The position numbers and the translations under genes were made by a program. Shown in pieces: positions 1 to 6,758 of a stretch of 21,382 nucleotides of DNA. Every line of letters begins with the position of its first letter. Positions within the stretch are counted from its first letter, which is position 1. Origin of the DNA: CAZGTQ01 sp964528575 (GTDB lineage: Bacteria; Planctomycetota; UBA1135; GCA-002686595); contig CAZGTQ010000392.1 in NCBI GenBank assembly GCA_964528575.1, positions 1 through 21,382 of the forward strand, given 5' to 3'. The notes under the pieces were generated by a model that had not been told where the DNA came from, searched no databases, and saw only the letters and a program-made list of their open reading frames with translations.

Positions 1-356
1 CCGGTGAGCTCGTCGCAGGCGAGCAGCGCTTCGTCGAGCCGCGTCTCGTACGGCACGCCCCACTTCGTGTAGTGCGCCGAGACCGCGTGCGCGATCTCCT
101 CCTCGCCGCGCTCGCGCAGCCACGCGACGATGCGCTGGGGGTGCTCCTCGGGCCAGCGGTCGTAGTCCGCGTCGTGCAGCATGCCGGCGAGGCCCCAGCG
201 CTCGACCGTCGCCGCGTCGACGTCGGGCGCGCCTTCGGCGTAGCGGGCGGCGGCGGCGCGCATCACGACCTCGACCGCACGCGCGTGCTTGCGCAGCGCG
301 TCGGACGGCGTCCACTCGCAGAGCAGCGCCCACGCCTCCTCGCGCGCGAGAGCCAA
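1..356 (-). CDS. HD-domain phosphohydrolase-like protein, C-terminus cut by window edge
   Basis: The first 118 codons are present and the frame runs off the left edge. The N-terminus reads LALAREEAWALLCEWTPSD, then LRKHARAVEVVMRAAARYA, then GMLHDADYDRWPEEHP, which is the layout of small HD-superfamily hydrolases: a leading helix, a first His in LRKH, and the metal-binding HD pair in LHDADYD. Family members are metal-dependent phosphohydrolases of varied substrate; the substrate here is unknown. I chose TTG at 356 as the start because the codons immediately after it already match the usual family N-terminus and no ATG or GTG lies in frame between it and the glnN stop; the Shine-Dalgarno match is poor. 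It follows the glnN stop by 10 bases on the same strand, so co-transcription is likely. Whether it has a link to nitrogen metabolism is not known. Confidence 0.8.
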   Translation of the reverse strand, partial: MALAREEAWALLCEWTPSDALRKHARAVEVVMRAAAARYAEGAPDVDAATVERWGLAGMLHDADYDRWPEEHPQRIVAWLRERGEEEIAHAVSAHYTKWGVPYETRLDEALLACDELT

Positions 357-366
357 GGTCCTGGGC

Positions 367-2553
367 TCAGTGGATGAACAGGAGCTCGCGGTACTTCGGC
401 AGCGGCCACAGGTCGTCGTCGACGAGCAGCTCGAGCGCGTCGCCGTGGGTGCGCACGCGCTCCATCGCCGGCGCGACCTCGTCCCGGTAGAACGCGGCCT
501 TGACCGCCGAATCGTGCCCGATCTCGTCGGCGCGGTCGCGCAGCTCGCCGAGGCGGTCGAGCGCGGACTTCAGGCGGCAGGCCGTCTCGGCGACGGTGCA
601 CAGGAGCGCCTCCTGGTCGCTCGTGTCGACCGCGCTCGACGCCGCGCGCGCGCTCTGGATCGAGTCGGCGACCGCCTTCTGGTAGCGCAGCGCCGCGGGG
701 AGGATCTGCGTCGATCCGACGTTCTTCATCGACAGCGCCTCGACGCCCATGCGGTGCACGTAGGCCTCGTGCAGCACGTGCGAGCGCGACTCGGTCTCGC
801 GCCGGCTGAAGACCTCGTAGCGCTCGAAGAGCTCGAGGTTCTTCGACGCCGTCAGCTTGCCGAGCGCGCTGGGCGTGTCGCGCAGGTTGAGCAGCCCGCG
901 CCGCTCCGCTTCCTCCTGCCACTCGCGCGAGTAGTTGTCGCCGCTGAAGATGATCCGCTGGTGCGCCGCCAGCGTCTCGCGCACGAGCGTCTGGATCGAG
1001 GAGAGCGTGGCGCCGCGCCGCTCGAGCTCGGTCGCGAGGTGGTCGAGCGACTCGGCGACCGCCGTGTTGAGGAAGATGTTCGGGTACGCGATCGACTGGC
1101 TCGAGCCGAGCGCGCGGAACTCGAACTTCGTGCCGGTGAACGCGAACGGCGAGGTGCGGTTGCGGTCGCTCGTGTCGCGCGGCAGGTGCGGCAGCGTCGT
1201 CACGCCGAGCTTGATCTCCTTGCCGCGTCCGAGGACCTGCGGCGACGTGCCGCGGACGAGCGCGTCGACGACGCCCTCGAGCTCGGCGCCGAGGAAGATC
1301 GAGATGATCGCGGGCGGCGCCTCGTTCGCGCCGAGGCGGTGGTCGTTGCCGGCGTACGCGATCGATGCGCGCAGGAGGTCCTGGTGGCGGTCGACCGCGC
1401 GGATGATCGCCGTCAGGAAGACCGTGAAGACGACGTTCTCGTGCGGCGTCTGCCCGGGGTCGAGCAGGTTGTTGCCGTTCTGGTCGGCCAGCGACCAGTT
1501 GTTGTGCTTGCCGCTGCCGTTCACGCCGACGAACGGCTTCTCGTGCAGCAGGCACTTGAGGCCGTGGCGCTCGGCGACGAGCTGCAGGAGCTCCATCGCG
1601 AGCATGTTGTGGTCGGTCGCGACCGACGCCTGCTCGTAGATCGGCGCCATCTCGAACTGCGACGGCGCGACCTCCGCGTGGCGCGTGCGGATCGGGATGC
1701 CCAGGCGCCACAGCTCGTGCTCGAGGTCCATCATGAACGCGAGCACGCGTTGCGGCGTCGCGCCGAAGTAGTGGTCCTCGAGCTCCTGGCCCTTCGGCGG
1801 ACGCGCGCCGAACAGCGAGCGCCCGCAGCTCACGAGGTCGGGGCGCAGGTAGTAGAACTCGCGGTCGATCAGGAAGTACTCCTGCTCGGGGCCGACCGTC
1901 GCGACGACGCGCTGCACGTCGGTGTCGCCGAGCAGGCCGAGCAGCCGCCGCGCCTGCTTGTCGAGCGCTTCGCACGAGCGCAGGAGCGGCGTCTTCGTGT
2001 CGAGCGCCTCGCCGGTCCAGGAGGCGAACGCCGTCGGGATCGTCAGCGTCGATCCGTAGGTCGTCTCGCGCAGGAACGCGGGCGAGTTCGGATCCCACGC
2101 GGTGTAGCCGCGCGCCTCGAACGTCGCGCGGATGCCGCCGCTGGGGAACGACGACGCGTCGGGCTCGCCGCGGATCAGCTCCGAGCCCGAGAACTCGAGG
2201 ATCGCGCCCCCGTCGCGCGTCGGCGTCAGGAACGAATCGTGCTTCTCGGCCGTCAGGCCGGTCATCGGCTGGAACCAGTGCGTGAAGTGCGTCGCGCCGC
2301 GCTCGATCGCCCAGTCCTTCATCGCGTTGGCGACCGTGTCCGCGATGCTCGGGTCGAGCTGCTCGCCGTTCTCGATCGTGCGGCGCAGGCGCCGGTAGAT
2401 CTCGCGCGGCAGCCGCTTGCGCTGGGCCGCGTCGCCGAAGACGTTCGAGCCGAAGAGCTGGGGGAGCGGGGTCCTCTGCGACGCGCGGGGCTCGGGAGCG
2501 AGGCTCCCGCTCGCGATGGCGCGGACGGCCGACTGGCGGGGCGTGAGGGACAT
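367..2553 (-). CDS. glnN: Glutamine synthetase type III (GSIII)
   Basis: 728 residues, the normal length of GSIII and far longer than the roughly 450-470 of type I enzymes. It makes glutamine from glutamate, ammonia and ATP in the cytoplasm, as a large oligomer. The GSIII N-terminal region has HFTHWFQPMTG at 89-99 and TAEKHDSF at 101-108. Catalytic motifs follow in order: GPEQEYFLID (221-230, metal-binding glutamates), EVAPSQFEMAPIYEQ (294-308), NGSGKHNNWS (345-354, the ammonia/glutamate-site loop) and NRTSPFAFTGTKFEFR (465-480, nucleotide and glutamate contacts). The long C-terminal helical part typical of GSIII is present up to LLFIH. ATG at 2553 is preceded by AGGAG with about 10 bases of spacing. 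The gene heads a minus-strand unit with the HD hydrolase. No GlnK or NtrC gene and no clear sigma-54 site is seen nearby. No key motif is missing. Confidence 0.97.
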   Translation of the reverse strand: MSLTPRQSAVRAIASGSLAPEPRASQRTPLPQLFGSNVFGDAAQRKRLPREIYRRLRRTIENGEQLDPSIADTVANAMKDWAIERGATHFTHWFQPMTGLTAEKHDSFLTPTRDGGAILEFSGSELIRGEPDASSFPSGGIRATFEARGYTAWDPNSPAFLRETTYGSTLTIPTAFASWTGEALDTKTPLLRSCEALDKQARRLLGLLGDTDVQRVVATVGPEQEYFLIDREFYYLRPDLVSCGRSLFGARPPKGQELEDHYFGATPQRVLAFMMDLEHELWRLGIPIRTRHAEVAPSQFEMAPIYEQASVATDHNMLAMELLQLVAERHGLKCLLHEKPFVGVNGSGKHNNWSLADQNGNNLLDPGQTPHENVVFTVFLTAIIRAVDRHQDLLRASIAYAGNDHRLGANEAPPAIISIFLGAELEGVVDALVRGTSPQVLGRGKEIKLGVTTLPHLPRDTSDRNRTSPFAFTGTKFEFRALGSSQSIAYPNIFLNTAVAESLDHLATELERRGATLSSIQTLVRETLAAHQRIIFSGDNYSREWQEEAERRGLLNLRDTPSALGKLTASKNLELFERYEVFSRRETESRSHVLHEAYVHRMGVEALSMKNVGSTQILPAALRYQKAVADSIQSARAASSAVDTSDQEALLCTVAETACRLKSALDRLGELRDRADEIGHDSAVKAAFYRDEVAPAMERVRTHGDALELLVDDDLWPLPKYRELLFIH

Positions 2554-2627
2554 GGCGCGCAGGGCTCCTGGGAGGGTGGAGGCTCGATTCGTGACGCGCG
2601 GACCGGACGGTTACGTATCGGTTGCGG

Positions 2628-2656
2628 AGCCTATCGGTGCTCCACAGCCGACTCAA
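2628..2656 (-). promoter_or_regulatory. Candidate sigma-70-type promoter for glnN
   Basis: On the minus strand TTGAGT (2656-2651) and TAGGCT (2633-2628) are separated by exactly 17 bases. The -35 matches consensus at 4 of 6 positions and the -10 at 3 of 6, including the important first two and last bases. It would give a leader of about 65 bases before the glnN ATG. In DNA this GC-rich such a match can arise by chance. The remainder of the 207-base divergent region holds a direct repeat (separate entry) and, on the plus strand, an isolated TAGACT at 2671-2676 that could serve as a -10 for the hydrolase gene but has no good -35 partner. Confidence 0.35.
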
Positions 2657-2685
2657 CGGCCGCGCGTGGTTAGACTGGGCGGATT

Positions 2686-2715
2686 CTCCGCGGCGATCGT
2701 CCCTCCGCGGCGATC
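2686..2715. repeat. 13-base direct repeat in the glnN/hydrolase divergent region
   Basis: CTCCGCGGCGATC occurs at 2686-2698 and again, without mismatch, at 2703-2715; the start-to-start distance is 17 bases. Each copy contains the palindrome CCGCGG. It lies between the candidate glnN promoter and the start of the secreted hydrolase at 2761. The arrangement could be a pair of regulator sites, or simply a small duplication in GC-rich DNA. Confidence 0.6.
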
Positions 2716-2760
2716 CGTACCGCGCCCGCCTCACCACCCCGCCGGTCGTCACCCCCCGTC

Positions 2761-4338
2761 ATGCGAACGACCCCCATCCTCTCCGTCGCGCTCGTGCTGG
2801 CGCCGCTCTCCGTCGCGCCCGCCGCCCAAGCTCCCGTCGACCAGCTCGCGCCGGGCCCCGAGAACGTCTCGGTGTGGGACTGGAGCTTCGGCAACGTCGC
2901 CACGACCGACCCGATCAACGGCGGGCCGCTCGTGGTCAACCACTACGGGCGCACGATGTACCCCTCGACGGCGCCGGGAGGCGTGCTGACGCCGGCCGCC
3001 GCCGGAGCGTTCCCGCTCGTCGTGTTCGGCCACGGCCGCTTCCACACCGGTCCGACGCTCGGGAGCAACCACGAGCAGGCGGACTACCTGCTCGAGCGGC
3101 TGGCCTCGTGGGGCTTCGTCGCGGTGTCGGTCAACCTCGACGTCGTCGGGCAGTTCGGCAACCCCGCGGCGATCCCGCAACGCGGCGACATCTTCCTCGA
3201 GACGGTGCGCGACTGGCTCGACCTCGCGAACGTCGCGCCCGGCGCTCCGCCCGGGCTCGCGGCGGCGATCGACGGCACGCGCATCGCTCTCGCCGGCCAC
3301 TCGCGCGGCGGCGAGGGCGCGGTGGCGGCGGTGGTCAAGAACCAGCAGGCCCCCGCGCCGTTCCCGATCCTCGCGATCGGGACGATCGCTCCGACCGACT
3401 TCGAGCAGTACCAGGTGCCGTCGACGATCGCGTACATGGGAATCTACGGGTCGAAGGACGGCGACGTGAACAACGGCTGGCCGATCGCGCTGCACGACCG
3501 CGCGCGCTCGACCGAGTGCGTGTTCGAGTACGTCTACGGCGCCAACCACTTCTTCTTCACCGAGACGATCACGTACAGCCTCGAGGGCAACGCGGACATC
3601 CCGCGCTCGCTGCACCACGACATCGCGATGGGGTACATCGGCGGCTTCCTCGGGCGCAAGCTCGCGCCGTCGCCCGCGCCGGCGCCGGAGTTCGCCGACG
3701 GGCCGGAGCTCTCCGCGCTCACGTCGCAGGCCGAGATCCTGCCGCTGTACCGAGCGCCCGAGCGCCTGGTGCTCGACTCCTTCGAGTCGCAGCCGGCGCT
3801 GTCGGTGACGAGCGCGTCCATGCCGGCCGCCGCGGCGTTCCCCGTCGCGCTCGAGACGTCGTTCCAGCAGCAGAACAACACGCTCTACCACCTGACGCGC
3901 GGCCTCGTCGCGGTCTGGGTCGGTGACGCCGACGGCCTCTGGGCCACGCTGCTCGACGCGAACGGGTTCGACGCGACCGGGTGGACGCACATGTCGGGCC
4001 GCTTCGCGCAGCGCTTCAACTCGCCGGCGAACACGCCGAACGTGCCGCTCGACCTCAGCTTCGGCCTACTCGACGAGGACGGCGACCTCGCGCTCGTGAG
4101 CCTGTCCGCCTACGGGACGATCCCGTGGCCGGCGTCGCACCCCGGCACGTTCCCCTTCCCTCCGTTCCCGCCCAAGTTCCCGACCAAGACCGTGCTGCGC
4201 ACTACGCGCGTCCCTCTCACCGCTTTCGTCGCCGCCAACCCCGCGCTCGACCTCGACCGCTTGCTCTTCGCCGGCTTCTTGACGGACGTCGGCGTGCAGG
4301 GCGAGGTCGAAGTCGACGAGCTCGAGTTCGTGAAATGA
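2761..4338 (+). CDS. Secreted alpha/beta hydrolase (dienelactone/acetylhydrolase-like) with C-terminal beta-rich region
   Basis: 525 residues. A signal peptide ends near APAAQA (about residue 24), so the protein is exported. The hydrolase core spans about 60-300: an oxyanion-type stretch FPLVVFGHGRF (84-94), the nucleophile elbow GHSRGG with Ser181, an acid candidate in GSKDGDVNN (Asp233 or Asp235), and the likely catalytic His263 in GANHFFF. This resembles the platelet-activating-factor acetylhydrolase/chlorophyllase/dienelactone hydrolase branch, so an ester bond is the likely target; the actual substrate cannot be told. After a Pro/Ala-rich linker (301-310) comes about 210 residues of unrecognised, probably beta-sandwich sequence ending VEVDELEFVK, which may bind substrate or surface. 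There is no clear Shine-Dalgarno before ATG 2761, but the signal peptide begins there. Its stop overlaps the start of the TIG-domain gene, so the two are translationally coupled. Confidence 0.88.
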   Translation: MRTTPILSVALVLAPLSVAPAAQAPVDQLAPGPENVSVWDWSFGNVATTDPINGGPLVVNHYGRTMYPSTAPGGVLTPAAAGAFPLVVFGHGRFHTGPTLGSNHEQADYLLERLASWGFVAVSVNLDVVGQFGNPAAIPQRGDIFLETVRDWLDLANVAPGAPPGLAAAIDGTRIALAGHSRGGEGAVAAVVKNQQAPAPFPILAIGTIAPTDFEQYQVPSTIAYMGIYGSKDGDVNNGWPIALHDRARSTECVFEYVYGANHFFFTETITYSLEGNADIPRSLHHDIAMGYIGGFLGRKLAPSPAPAPEFADGPELSALTSQAEILPLYRAPERLVLDSFESQPALSVTSASMPAAAAFPVALETSFQQQNNTLYHLTRGLVAVWVGDADGLWATLLDANGFDATGWTHMSGRFAQRFNSPANTPNVPLDLSFGLLDEDGDLALVSLSAYGTIPWPASHPGTFPFPPFPPKFPTKTVLRTTRVPLTAFVAANPALDLDRLLFAGFLTDVGVQGEVEVDELEFVK

Positions 4339-4745
4339 GCCGCCGAATCCTCGCCGCCGCCCTGGCCCTGACCGCCGCCTCCGTCCTCGCGACGTTCGCG
4401 GTCTCCCGCCCCAACGATCCGACGCCGCCCGCCGCGGGAGCGCCCTTCGCCGCGGGCGACGCGCCGCTCGTCGCCCACTTCGAGGTCCGCCCGATCGACC
4501 CGTTCGTCCGCACCGTCGACGGCTCGACGACGACGTTCGACCGCGAGCTGCGCATCGAGGGCGAGGGCTTCTTCGGGACGTCCCACGGCCCGTACGTCGA
4601 CTTCGACGGCGCGCGTGCCTGGGGCGTGCGCATCGAGAGCGAGCGTCTGATCACCGTCGTCGTCCCCGCCTCGCTGCGCGGCTCCGTCGCCGTGCGCGTG
4701 ACGAACCCCGACGGCCGTACCGCCGCGGATCGGGTCGATCTGTAG
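4335..4745 (+). CDS. Small secreted IPT/TIG-domain protein
   Basis: 136 residues. The start ATG at 4335 overlaps the hydrolase stop in the four bases ATGA, which fixes the start and implies coupled translation. Residues 1-23 form a signal peptide or anchor (MSRRILAAALALTAASVLATF is cut here to its character: two Arg then Ala/Leu). After a Pro/Ala linker, residues 47-136 form one immunoglobulin-like TIG fold: LRIEGEGFFG, then YVDFDG, then ITVVVPASLRGSVAVRVTNPDG. These are the usual TIG landmarks, including the closing VTNPDG strand. TIG domains are non-enzymatic and serve in surface proteins as spacers or binding modules. The context suggests a partner or cell-surface cofactor of the preceding hydrolase, but this is inference. 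No anchor other than the N-terminal segment is seen. Confidence 0.8.
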   Translation: MSRRILAAALALTAASVLATFAVSRPNDPTPPAAGAPFAAGDAPLVAHFEVRPIDPFVRTVDGSTTTFDRELRIEGEGFFGTSHGPYVDFDGARAWGVRIESERLITVVVPASLRGSVAVRVTNPDGRTAADRVDL

Positions 4746-4765
4746 CGGCGAATTGCGCTCGGCGG

Positions 4766-4794
4766 TTGGGAACGCCCGGCCGGCCGGCTAACGT
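4766..4794 (+). promoter_or_regulatory. Candidate promoter upstream of thiC
   Basis: TTGGGA (4766-4771) and TAACGT (4789-4794) are spaced by 17 bases in the 114-base gap between the TIG gene and thiC. The -35 matches 4 of 6 and the -10 3 of 6. The spacer is a GGCC-rich run. The resulting leader would be about 60 bases. No TPP riboswitch signature (no CTGAGA and no downstream ACCTGATC-like element) is present in the gap. Confidence 0.4.
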
Positions 4795-4859
4795 GGCACG
4801 TTCGAGGATCGTGCGACGCATCCGCGTCGTCGCGCCCGGACCACGGAGCTCCCGCAGCC

Positions 4860-6509
4860 ATGAAGAACGTCCGACAGGAGGCGAGCGCGCCGCTCCCGCC
4901 GCTGGAGCAGAGCTTCCCGCGCTCCCACAAGATCTACGCCGAGATCGAGCACGGCGGCGCGACGTTGCGGGTGCCCAAGCGACGCGTCCACCTCGACGGC
5001 GAGCCCGGGACGATCGACTTGTACGACACGACCGGGCCCCAGGGCTTCGACCCGCGGCGCGGCCTGCCGCCGCTGCGGGAGCCTTGGATCCGCGAGCGCC
5101 TCGCGCGCGGCGACTCGAACGTGTCGCAGATGCACTATGCGCGGCGCGGCGTGGTCACGCAGGAGATGGCGTTCGTCGCGGAGCGCGAGGGCTGCTCGCC
5201 CGAGCTCGTGCGCGCGGAGATCGCGCGGGGCCGCGCGATCATTCCGGCGAACGTGAAGCACCCCGAGCTCGAGCCGATGATCATCGGCCGCAAGTTCCTC
5301 GTGAAGGTCAACGCGAACATCGGCAACTCCGCCGTGACGTCGTCGGTCGAGGAGGAGGTCTCGAAGCTCTCGTGGGCGGTCCGCTGGGGCGCCGACACGG
5401 TGATGGACCTGTCGACCGGGCCCGACATCCACGCGACCCGCGAGCGCATCGTGCGCAACGCGCCGGTGCCGATCGGGACGGTGCCGATCTACCAGGCGCT
5501 CGAGAAGGTCGGCGGCGTGCCGGAGAAGCTGACGATCGGCATCTTCCTCGACACGCTCGAGGAGCAGGCGGAGCAGGGCGTCGACTACTTCACGATCCAC
5601 GCCGGCGTGCTGCTGCGCTACGTCCCGCTGACGGCGAAGCGCCTGACCGGCATCGTCTCGCGCGGCGGCTCGATCATGGCGAAGTGGTGCCTGGCGCACC
5701 ACGAGGAGAACTTCCTCTACACGCACTTCGAGCGCATCTGCGAGCTGATGAAGCGCTACGACGTCTCGTTCAGCCTCGGCGACGGGCTGCGGCCGGGCTG
5801 CATCGCCGACGCGAACGACGACGCGCAGTTCGCCGAGCTCGAGACGCTGGGCGAGCTGACGCGCGTCGCGTGGGAGCACGACGTCCAGGTGATGATCGAG
5901 GGGCCGGGGCACGTCCCGATGCACCGCATCCAGGAGAACGTCGACCGCCAGATGCAGGTCTGCCACGAGGCGCCGTTCTACACGCTCGGCCCGCTCACGA
6001 CCGACATCGCGCCCGGCTACGACCACATCACGTCCGCGATCGGCGCGGCGCAGATCGGCTGGTACGGGACGGCGATGCTGTGCTACGTCACGCCGAAGGA
6101 GCACCTCGGCCTGCCCGACCGCGACGACGTCAAGGCCGGCGTGATCGCGTACAAGATCGCCGCCCATGCCGCGGACCTCGCGAAGGAGCACCGCGGCGCG
6201 CAGGCGTGGGACGACGCGCTCTCTCGGGCGCGCTTCGAGTTCCGCTGGGAGGACCAGTTCAACCTCGGCCTCGACCCCGAGACCGCGCGCGCGTTCCACG
6301 ACGAGACGCTGCCGGCGCCGAACGCGAAGAGCGCGCACTTCTGCTCGATGTGCGGGCCGCAGTTCTGCTCGATGCGCATCACCGAGGACGTGCGCCGTTA
6401 CGCGGCGGAGCACCACGTCGACGAGCGCGAGGCGCTGACCGCCGGCATGCGCGAGAAGAGCGAAGAGTTCGTCCACGGCGGCGGGGAGCTCTACCGGCCG
6501 CGCGCATGA
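4860..6509 (+). CDS. thiC: Phosphomethylpyrimidine synthase ThiC
   Basis: 549 residues. ThiC is the radical-SAM enzyme that rearranges aminoimidazole ribotide into hydroxymethylpyrimidine phosphate for thiamine synthesis. Landmarks in order: YDTTGP near 55-60, SQMHYARRGVVTQEMAFVA, ANIGNSAVTSS, WGADTVMDLSTG, PVPIGTVPIYQALEK, SRGGSIMAKWCL, SLGDGLRPGC, IEGPGHVPMHRIQ, LGPLTTDIAPGYDHIT and AMLCYVTPKEHLGLP. The C-terminal cluster motif CSMCGPQFC supplies Cys495, Cys498 and Cys503 in the CX2CX4C arrangement peculiar to ThiC. All are intact, so the enzyme should be functional. ATG 4860 has GGAG about 11 bases upstream. It lacks a recognisable TPP riboswitch, unlike thiC in many bacteria. No other thiamine gene is in the window. 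The next gene overlaps its stop by 4 bases. Confidence 0.98.
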   Translation: MKNVRQEASAPLPPLEQSFPRSHKIYAEIEHGGATLRVPKRRVHLDGEPGTIDLYDTTGPQGFDPRRGLPPLREPWIRERLARGDSNVSQMHYARRGVVTQEMAFVAEREGCSPELVRAEIARGRAIIPANVKHPELEPMIIGRKFLVKVNANIGNSAVTSSVEEEVSKLSWAVRWGADTVMDLSTGPDIHATRERIVRNAPVPIGTVPIYQALEKVGGVPEKLTIGIFLDTLEEQAEQGVDYFTIHAGVLLRYVPLTAKRLTGIVSRGGSIMAKWCLAHHEENFLYTHFERICELMKRYDVSFSLGDGLRPGCIADANDDAQFAELETLGELTRVAWEHDVQVMIEGPGHVPMHRIQENVDRQMQVCHEAPFYTLGPLTTDIAPGYDHITSAIGAAQIGWYGTAMLCYVTPKEHLGLPDRDDVKAGVIAYKIAAHAADLAKEHRGAQAWDDALSRARFEFRWEDQFNLGLDPETARAFHDETLPAPNAKSAHFCSMCGPQFCSMRITEDVRRYAAEHHVDEREALTAGMREKSEEFVHGGGELYRPRA

Positions 6510-6742
6510 AGCTGCGACCCAAGCCGATCGTGCTGTTCGTCGTGCTCGGCACGATCGCGCTCTTCGCTCTCCAGAACAACGACACGGTCGAGGTCGAGTT
6601 CCTCCTCTGGAGCTGGCCGATGCCGCAGGTCGTGCTGATCTTCGTCGTGCTCGTCCTCGGCATCCTCTGCGGCTGGGGCATCCGCGAATGGCGCGCCCAC
6701 CGCGCCGCCTCGCGCCCCGAGACCGACGGCTGGGAGACGTAG
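6506..6742 (+). CDS. Small LapA-like (DUF1049-type) two-helix membrane protein
   Basis: 78 residues, too small to stand out by length but well supported. The start ATG at 6506 overlaps the thiC stop as ATGA. The sequence shows one hydrophobic helix (about 8-22, IVLFVVLGTIALFAL), then QNNDTVEVEFLLWSWPMP, a second helix (about 42-58, VVLIFVVLVLGILCGWG), and a charged tail IREWRAHRAA. The QN..V.V.F..W...MP..L.....LG...G pattern is that of the lipopolysaccharide assembly protein A (LapA/DUF1049) family of inner-membrane proteins. In enterobacteria LapA works with LapB in lipopolysaccharide control. No LapB is visible here, so the exact role is open. The thiC linkage is positional, and no biochemical connection is apparent. 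Confidence 0.8.
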   Translation: MKLRPKPIVLFVVLGTIALFALQNNDTVEVEFLLWSWPMPQVVLIFVVLVLGILCGWGIREWRAHRAASRPETDGWET

Positions 6743-6758
6743 CGGTCCGCCACGGCGC

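Noticed and set aside
289..2673. A 794-codon open frame on the plus strand opposite glnN, and similar long frames opposite tamB, thiC and the FG-GAP gene
   Set aside because: They are Arg/Ala/Asp-rich mirror frames expected in very GC-rich genes, show no domain motifs, and lie opposite genes with clear family signatures.
263..2752. An 829-codon minus-strand frame overlapping glnN
   Set aside because: It is an Arg-rich shifted frame of glnN with no recognisable motifs; the GSIII motifs are all in the 367-2553 frame.
4794..4816. Sigma-54-like TGGCACG upstream of thiC
   Set aside because: There is no GC doublet at the required distance for the -12 element.
4746..4859. TPP riboswitch before thiC
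   Set aside because: The conserved CTGAGA and second thi-box elements are not present and the gap is short.
6743..6758. Possible bidirectional terminator between the convergent genes
   Set aside because: The gap is only 16 bases and shows neither a convincing stem nor a T run.
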